64,000 nucleotides of DNA. It comes from Vibrio gigantis. GTDB taxonomy: Bacteria; Pseudomonadota; Gammaproteobacteria; Enterobacterales; Vibrionaceae. The notes under the pieces are model-generated. The model was not told the origin of the DNA and made no database searches. It saw nothing but the letters and a program-made list of their open reading frames with translations. Every line of letters begins with the position of its first letter. Positions within the stretch are counted from its first letter, which is position 1. Shown here one piece after another: positions 59,168-64,000 of the stretch. The position numbers were made by a program, and so were the translations under genes. Location: NCBI RefSeq assembly GCF_024347515.1, contig NZ_AP025492.1:2976001-3040000 (forward strand). Reading direction: 5' to 3'.

Positions 59168-59202
59168 AGGCCATCTTGTTATCAAGGTGGTCTTTTTTAT
59201 TT
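59168..59202 (+). terminator. Terminator after the split gene
   Basis: CCATCTTG and CAAGGTGG pair around a four-base loop followed by TCTTTTTTATTTTA on the plus strand, just before the next gene at 59225. Confidence 0.7.
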
Positions 59203-59224
59203 TATCCGTAGAAAGGAACCCACT

Positions 59225-60160
59225 ATGCAAACAACACAACCAAACAGCTCACCCAAAGAACAACTGGATTCTTTACTCACATCAGAGGCAAAAAAAATTA
59301 AACCACTTACGGTACTTGTTCAGTGGTCTGAATCTCGCGAGTTCACTGAAGAAACACTCTATGACTTTAATGAATTCGAAAAGAAAGCTCTGGAGGTTGC
59401 TAAACGCAATCCATTAGGCGGGTACGACAAAACAAAAGTAACCGTGACCTTTGACAATGAATATCAGCACGAATGCCGCTTAGATTTAGGCTGTGGTGGT
59501 AATGATCAGGGTTTTGCTGAGCACTGCTTAAGTATGGCTCGTTATTACCGTCAGCATAAAGGAGATGTCGATAAGCCTTGGCTTTATGACAAACACCACC
59601 AGCAACTAATCGAACTCATTAACACTTATGAGTTGGACCACTCATTCGTAGACCTAGGGCATATGCAGGTTAAACAGGTCGAGGAGCAAGCCAAAGCCGA
59701 AGAAGCTGCAAAAGAAGAAGCTCAACAACAGGAGCGGGAAAGAGCGTGGCGCAAACACCAGCAAGCGGAGGAGGCGTTTCAAGAAACCTTAGAAGTACCA
59801 CAATGGGCAAAGGGCGTGATTGTTGCCACACTCACGGACTATGACGCTGAAATCAGTGAACCGTATGCGGGTGAGTTTCACACCAAAACGTTGAAGACCA
59901 TCATTCTCGCGTGGTCGAAACATTCACGAAACCTATTCCCTGAGCTGCGTAAAGCATGTCTGAATCACCCTGAAACGGCTTTTCTTAATGACCCAGAGAA
60001 AAGCGTTGAACACCGTGAACGCTTTGCCATGGGAGAAGGCTATTACCTAACCGACATCAAATACATTCGTTACGGATGGAAAATCAAAAAGCGAAACTTT
60101 TACAGAGAGGACAATAAAGCACGATATGTGCCTTTAGGCGAGCTCGCGATAAGCGAATAA
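59225..60160 (+). CDS. Mobile-element protein with LPD25-like domain
   Basis: Function unknown. The 311-residue protein has an N-terminal domain of about 120 residues (LTVLVQWSESREF, then YDKTKVTVTFDNEYQHECRLDLGCGG) that resembles large polyvalent-protein-associated domain 25, found in mobile-element and phage proteins. A charged coiled-coil stretch follows (about 145-180, EEQAKAEEAAKEEAQQ...) and a C-terminal domain with AKGVIVATLTDYDAEISEPYAGEF. The start ATG at 59225 has GAAAGGAACCC upstream. It belongs to the island; nothing reveals its partner. Confidence 0.8.
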   Translation: MQTTQPNSSPKEQLDSLLTSEAKKIKPLTVLVQWSESREFTEETLYDFNEFEKKALEVAKRNPLGGYDKTKVTVTFDNEYQHECRLDLGCGGNDQGFAEHCLSMARYYRQHKGDVDKPWLYDKHHQQLIELINTYELDHSFVDLGHMQVKQVEEQAKAEEAAKEEAQQQERERAWRKHQQAEEAFQETLEVPQWAKGVIVATLTDYDAEISEPYAGEFHTKTLKTIILAWSKHSRNLFPELRKACLNHPETAFLNDPEKSVEHRERFAMGEGYYLTDIKYIRYGWKIKKRNFYREDNKARYVPLGELAISE

Positions 60161-60166
60161 AAAAAA

Positions 60167-60190
60167 GAGAGGCGATTAATTCGCCTCTCT
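60167..60190 (-). terminator. Terminator between LPD25-like gene and the Kiwa-like pair
   Basis: AGAGAGGCGA and TCGCCTCTCT form a ten-base-pair stem with a four-base loop; on the minus strand TTTTTTTTATT follows, so it mainly serves the leftward Kiwa-like genes. It abuts the stop of the rightward gene. Confidence 0.75.
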
Positions 60191-60420
60191 CTGGATGGTG
60201 TGATTTTTTTGTTCGCAGTTTTCTAGGACAGAGTCGATTGATGCTTAGGTCTAGCAGCAAGAGGTTGCAAATGATTTTTGGACAAAGTGTTTTAGTGAGG
60301 TGGTTCATTTAGCAAAGCATTAATTAAAATAAAAGCCACTTAGGCAAGTTCCCAGTATTACTAGCAGATCACTAATAGGGCAATAGCCCTGTTGTCTTAG
60401 AACTATGCTCTATAATTAGG

Positions 60421-61488
60421 TTAGTTCGAGGATGGAGTCCAACCGGAAACATCGTAAATAACGTTGGAGTCACTAGCACTCTTAACAATTGTGTGTGACA
60501 AGAATTTCACGAATTCCATAACTCCTTCTTTTGTTCCATCATGGATTAATTCGCCTTTAGCATTGAACTTCATTTTCCATTGTCTATTTTTTGGAAGCCC
60601 TTCATTTGCTTGTTTTTGTTGTTCTTTTAAGGTCTTCCAAGATTTATGCTGGCCTTTATTTATAGCTCTGATGAAGTGATTTTTCTCACGAACACCCATG
60701 CTATTAATGTAGGTGCCAAATTGGTCTTTCACTTCTTCAGTGATAAGTTTATCGCTTACTAGATCAGCAAAACCAAGTTCAACGTGTTTGTTCTGTACCT
60801 CGTCATAACCAGCTGTATATACAAAGTGAGTAAAATGACTGACGAACAAGTAGAATTTCTTGCCTTTAGAGATCAGAAAGAAGTCATAATCAGGGTTAAT
60901 TTTATAGCGCTCGTCTGACACAATGTAGGCTTCATTTCCTTTCCGGTAAAAAGCTTTTTTGCTTCCATCAATTACCATCTTACCGACATCGGTCGTTCGT
61001 TGAATTGCGTGTACTTTGATGTCTTTGTCGTTTGGTACATTGACCATAAACGACACAACACCCATGTTTGCAATTTCCTTGTTAACCGTTTTATTAGGGT
61101 TACTCTTAGCGACATTTAAAGTGTTTATCAGAGAGGAGAAAAGACCAAGCAAATCTAAGTTAATTGGATCGTTTAGGTCTAAGCACCCCCAACAATCAGC
61201 CTCAGTTCGAACGGCACCGTCATCTTCTATCAAATCTACTATGGTGTTAACCGAAGCGAAATTATCCATCACTAGTTCTGTAAGGTAGTTTGCAGCGTTT
61301 ATCCCTTTTGTTGTTTTAAGAATGTAGCTTGTAACGTTATCAAATACCTTAGATCGGGCTGTGTGGTGAAGCACAAAATGATTCACTGAGTTTGAAGCTA
61401 TTGTGTTGGATTTAAGCTCAGTGAATAGTTGATTGGCTTCAGTTCGCATTAATACGCTTGTGGTTTTGGAAGCACTCGGTTTAGTCAT
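60421..61488 (-). CDS. DUF4868-like protein, probable KwaB of a Kiwa-type defence system
   Basis: Second gene of a two-gene unit. The 355-residue protein resembles DUF4868/KwaB, with the core block NPDYDFFLISKGKKFYLFVSHFTHFVYT and a C-terminal FVKFLSHTIVKSASDSNVIYDVSGW region. In Kiwa, KwaB is the cytoplasmic effector-like partner of the membrane protein KwaA. It starts three bases past the stop of the membrane gene, with AGGTGA. The family assignment is by recognition of a diverged pattern, so moderate; another DUF4868 defence system is possible. Confidence 0.6.
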   Translation of the reverse strand: MTKPSASKTTSVLMRTEANQLFTELKSNTIASNSVNHFVLHHTARSKVFDNVTSYILKTTKGINAANYLTELVMDNFASVNTIVDLIEDDGAVRTEADCWGCLDLNDPINLDLLGLFSSLINTLNVAKSNPNKTVNKEIANMGVVSFMVNVPNDKDIKVHAIQRTTDVGKMVIDGSKKAFYRKGNEAYIVSDERYKINPDYDFFLISKGKKFYLFVSHFTHFVYTAGYDEVQNKHVELGFADLVSDKLITEEVKDQFGTYINSMGVREKNHFIRAINKGQHKSWKTLKEQQKQANEGLPKNRQWKMKFNAKGELIHDGTKEGVMEFVKFLSHTIVKSASDSNVIYDVSGWTPSSN

Positions 61489-61491
61489 AGA

Positions 61492-62151
61492 TCACCTGAC
61501 GATTGAAATTTTATTGTAAAGCAAGATATCCATTGGCTGAGGATTACTTGGGTCATATGTAAATTCTTGTATTATTTTCTTAGTTGTGACGACAACAAAA
61601 TCTTCCTCAATGCCGCTTTCCAGTATTATTCTAGCTTTTACTAAAGCTATGCCGCTTTGGCGAATTAACGAGTTATATGGCCAAATTGGCGAGTACATTG
61701 AAAGTAACAATGTAGCGATTAAAGCAAGCTCGCTCGATGATGTGTACAGTACAGTGATTATGGTTATCAGTGCACTAGACTTTAAAAGCAATTCATTTTC
61801 ATAGTGAAAAAATTGAATAACTTTAACTTGGTGTGATTCACCCACATCTAGATCTTTTGTGGTTTGTCTCTTGATAATCGATGTTAATAACTTCGTAGCC
61901 AAGAACGATAAAATGAGCGCAAAGACGCAATACAAAAAGAACGATTGTGTTGTCAATATATCCCACATTTCATTATTAACTTGATAGGGGATTAGACTTT
62001 CATCTTGCGCAGGTTCAATCAATTTAAAAGCATTAAACTGATTATCAATGGCTTCTTTAAACTCAAGGCCAAGTAAACAAACCCATAAAATTGAACTAAT
62101 ACTAAGAGACGACAAGAAAGTTATAAAACGAGGAATGTGATGATAGTTCAT
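61492..62151 (-). CDS. Four-helix membrane protein, probable KwaA of a Kiwa-type defence system
   Basis: First gene of the two-gene unit. The 219-residue protein has four hydrophobic segments: 8-28 (FITFLSSLSISSILWVCLLG), about 70-92, then two in succession about 118-155. A soluble C-terminal tail follows (about 160-219). Gene order, size and topology match KwaA, whose role in Kiwa is sensing phage injection at the membrane. The start ATG 62151 follows GGGAAGAAC. I cannot align it residue by residue to a reference, so the name depends on context with the DUF4868-like gene. Confidence 0.55.
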   Translation of the reverse strand: MNYHHIPRFITFLSSLSISSILWVCLLGLEFKEAIDNQFNAFKLIEPAQDESLIPYQVNNEMWDILTTQSFFLYCVFALILSFLATKLLTSIIKRQTTKDLDVGESHQVKVIQFFHYENELLLKSSALITIITVLYTSSSELALIATLLLSMYSPIWPYNSLIRQSGIALVKARIILESGIEEDFVVVTTKKIIQEFTYDPSNPQPMDILLYNKISIVR

Positions 62152-62629
62152 GTTCTTCCCTAAGTTCTAATGTCCCAACATTGTATGTGGTTTCATAAGC
62201 CTAAGCAATTGATCTTATAGACCGTCATTGTAATGCGACAACTCTTGGGTTAGTCGAATTTATCCCGTGATACAACATGAGGATTCACAACGAACAGCAT
62301 TAGAAGAATGGATGACTTTTAGTAGGGCAAAACCTCATGAATAGATATGAATGAGTAAAAGGTCCATCCAACAATGGGCCACAAATTATTTAGAGCAACG
62401 ACTCAATAACTTTGTGTTCATCAAGCGATTTGTCCTGTCATACCACATCTCCATTCTCACACCATCAGCCTTCCACTCTAGCCTGCCCCTAAAGCTAACA
62501 AACCATGCGCCCCCTTCAATAACACATATTTCCTTATGATCTTCCATTGCTTCGCACCCTAACCCCAAAAATATTCAGGCATATGTCATCAATGTGAAAC
62601 CCCATCATTGAATCCGACAGGAGCCCGTA
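62152..62629. other. Region between the Kiwa-like pair and radC
   Basis: About 480 bases with only short overlapping frames on both strands (62351-62539 plus, 62386-62568 minus) that lack family features. It must contain promoters for the divergent units. Nothing else was recognised. Confidence 0.5.
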
Positions 62630-63103
62630 ATGACTACCCCTAATTCTGATTACCAAAAACAACAGCGCTATCAGGAGAATGAAATCCTAGAGCATGCCGC
62701 TGAGATACTCGCCACACGCTATGTGCGTGGTGATGCCTTAATTAGTCCTAACTCCACTAAAGAGTATGTACGCTGCAAACTCGGCAGCTATGAACGTGAA
62801 GTGTTTGCTTTACTGCTACTGGATAACCAAAACCGACTGATTGAGTTTAAAGAGCTCTTTCATGGCACCGTCGATGCCGCCAGTGTCTACCCAAGAGAAG
62901 TAGTAAAAGCGGTGTTGGAAGTGAATGCCGCTGCGGTGATTATGGCTCACAACCACCCTTCAGGCGACTCTACCCCCTCACAAGCGGATAGAAGTATAAC
63001 CGAAAGACTCAAGGATGCCTTAGCGCTGGTGGATGTGCGCGTATTGGACCATATCGTAACGGGCGAAATCTGCACCTCATTTGCTGAGCGAGGCTGGTTA
63101 TGA
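62630..63103 (+). CDS. RadC-family JAB/MPN-domain protein
   Basis: Putative metalloprotein of the RadC group; the island versions are widespread in mobile elements and their biochemical role is unproven. The 157-residue protein ends with the JAMM-type motif [21 protein letters not shown], the three metal ligands being two His and an Asp. The N-terminal UPF0758 half is shortened compared with chromosomal RadC. The ATG follows AGGAGCCCGTA. Its stop overlaps the next gene's start (ATGA). Confidence 0.92.
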   Translation: MTTPNSDYQKQQRYQENEILEHAAEILATRYVRGDALISPNSTKEYVRCKLGSYEREVFALLLLDNQNRLIEFKELFHGTVDAASVYPREVVKAVLEVNAAAVIMAHNHPSGDSTPSQADRSITERLKDALALVDVRVLDHIVTGEICTSFAERGWL

Positions 63104-63537
63104 TTGAACAACACTATGGTGATATCAGTATCAATGATGCACTGCTCTCGTCACTAGAAAATCTTCTTATTGGTCACACACTGCCTGAACAGGCTGAAAG
63201 ACTGGTATTAAACTGCCGTCAAATGAGTTACTACCGCCATCGTCAAGGACTGCACCCTATAGAGATACAGCTCAAACGAGAGTCACGCTCAGGTCCTTGG
63301 CTTATCGTGTTCTTTGCGAGCTTTTCTTACCCTAATGACAACAGTACTTCAGTAGAGCCAGAGCTGTACTTTCATCTTGCTAATCGTTGGTTCTATCAAC
63401 CCGATACAGGAACAACGGATTTATCTCACCCAGAAGTGCAAGAGGTGCTCTCTGCTTGGATGAACGCATTAACTCGCCACCTAAGCCGAAACGTCTTTGA
63501 TAGCGTGCAACTCTCGCTAGTCAGCTCGTTTAACTAA
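63100..63537 (+). CDS. DUF2787 family protein
   Basis: Function unknown; DUF2787 genes frequently accompany radC in Vibrio islands. The 145-residue protein has the short motif [20 protein letters not shown] followed by FFASFSY, which corresponds to GGFHPVEM...ITDFAY of the next gene. Its ATG is inside the radC stop codon (overlap ATGA), so translation is coupled to radC. Confidence 0.85.
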   Translation: MIEQHYGDISINDALLSSLENLLIGHTLPEQAERLVLNCRQMSYYRHRQGLHPIEIQLKRESRSGPWLIVFFASFSYPNDNSTSVEPELYFHLANRWFYQPDTGTTDLSHPEVQEVLSAWMNALTRHLSRNVFDSVQLSLVSSFN

Positions 63538-63583
63538 TCCCCTACCTACTTTCTGATTTATCCCTAAACAAGGAGGACTGTCG

Positions 63584-64000
63584 ATGTCCCAATTAGCCTT
63601 TACGTCATTACCCCTACCAGTTTCTAAGAAGCTGTATACCTTGCTTAATGAGCGGTACTCAGCTCATTTGCTTAACAATGAAACGCTCTCCACCAGCCGT
63701 CATGTGGTCTTTAACTTTCGTGATAAAAGTTACAGTGTTGATGCTGGTGGCTTTCACCCTGTCGAAATGTCTATTTGCCAATCTTCAACAGGAGAATGGT
63801 GTATTGAGTACATCACAGACTTTGCTTATATGGGGAACTACTACCCTGAGCTTGAGCGGAATTTGGATTTTGACTTTCGCGCTCGTCAATGTTTTGCCAG
63901 CTACCACGGCTGGTTTCCAATGAAAGATAACCGTGAGGCTATCGAGCTGTATAAATTGTGGGAGAGTAATTTTCTCGCATACGTCGAGATGGAGGCATTC
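63584..64000 (+). CDS. DUF2787 family protein (cut by window edge)
   Basis: Function unknown. Translated by hand from ATG 63584, with AGGAGGACTGTCG upstream, an excellent ribosome site. 139 codons remain open to the window end. It carries GGFHPVEMSICQSSTGEWCIEYITDFAYMG and the C-terminal YKLWESNFLAY shared with the degenerate copy at 57927-58314. It follows the previous DUF2787 gene by 46 bases in one apparent operon with radC. Confidence 0.85.
   Translation, partial: MSQLAFTSLPLPVSKKLYTLLNERYSAHLLNNETLSTSRHVVFNFRDKSYSVDAGGFHPVEMSICQSSTGEWCIEYITDFAYMGNYYPELERNLDFDFRARQCFASYHGWFPMKDNREAIELYKLWESNFLAYVEMEAF

Noticed and set aside
62351..62568. Small ORFs on both strands before radC
   Set aside because: They overlap each other, have no family features and no convincing ribosome sites.

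Overview
The window is chromosomal DNA of a Vibrio, probably of the Splendidus clade or a close relative (species not resolvable by eye). The evidence is a LuxR/HapR/SmcR-type quorum-sensing regulator between hpt and the pyruvate dehydrogenase operon, luxS, a pilABCD operon leading into coaE-zapD-yacG, a sodium-pump oxaloacetate decarboxylase operon beside csrA, and a large tRNA-Arg(ACG) array, all in a Vibrio-like order.

Positions 1-47,160 are conserved backbone. From the left: an ABC-2 exporter (permease cut by the window edge, plus ATPase); a SulP anion transporter divergent from a beta-carbonic anhydrase (probable bicarbonate uptake and interconversion); hpt; the luxR-type regulator with a probable Qrr sRNA target in its leader; lpdA-aceF-aceE-pdhR with palindromic PdhR operators upstream of pdhR; ampD; nadC; pilABCD-coaE-zapD-yacG; rpsP-rimM-trmD-rplS; ffh; ypjD and a CNNM/CBS protein; luxS; an SLT-domain lipoprotein; gshA; an M16 peptidase; a YqaA-like membrane protein; an NAD(P)H:quinone oxidoreductase-like protein; oadGAB; ten tRNA genes; csrA; lysC; alaS; recA with a LexA box; and pncC. 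No recX lies between recA and alaS, where many gammaproteobacteria carry it.

From about 47,200 to the right edge the character changes to an accessory, defence-rich island. It has an AlpA-like regulator; a DarT/DarG DNA ADP-ribosylation toxin-antitoxin pair; a complete type I restriction-modification set (hsdM, hsdS, hsdR); a degenerate DUF2787 gene; a gene of unknown function split by a frameshift at an (AAAC)4 repeat; a gene resembling large polyvalent-protein domains; a two-gene membrane protein/DUF4868-like pair resembling the Kiwa anti-phage system; and a RadC-DUF2787-DUF2787 module running off the edge. The restriction system, DarTG and the Kiwa-like pair are three plausible anti-phage layers within 15 kb. 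No integrase or attachment site is visible, so the element continues beyond the window.

Non-coding points of interest are two arrays of the heptamer GATTCGA, each beginning at a stop codon and followed by a similar terminator; a REP-like inverted element at 21,825-21,932; two acceptor-stem versions of the same tRNA-Arg interleaved in one array; and tandem terminators after alaS.
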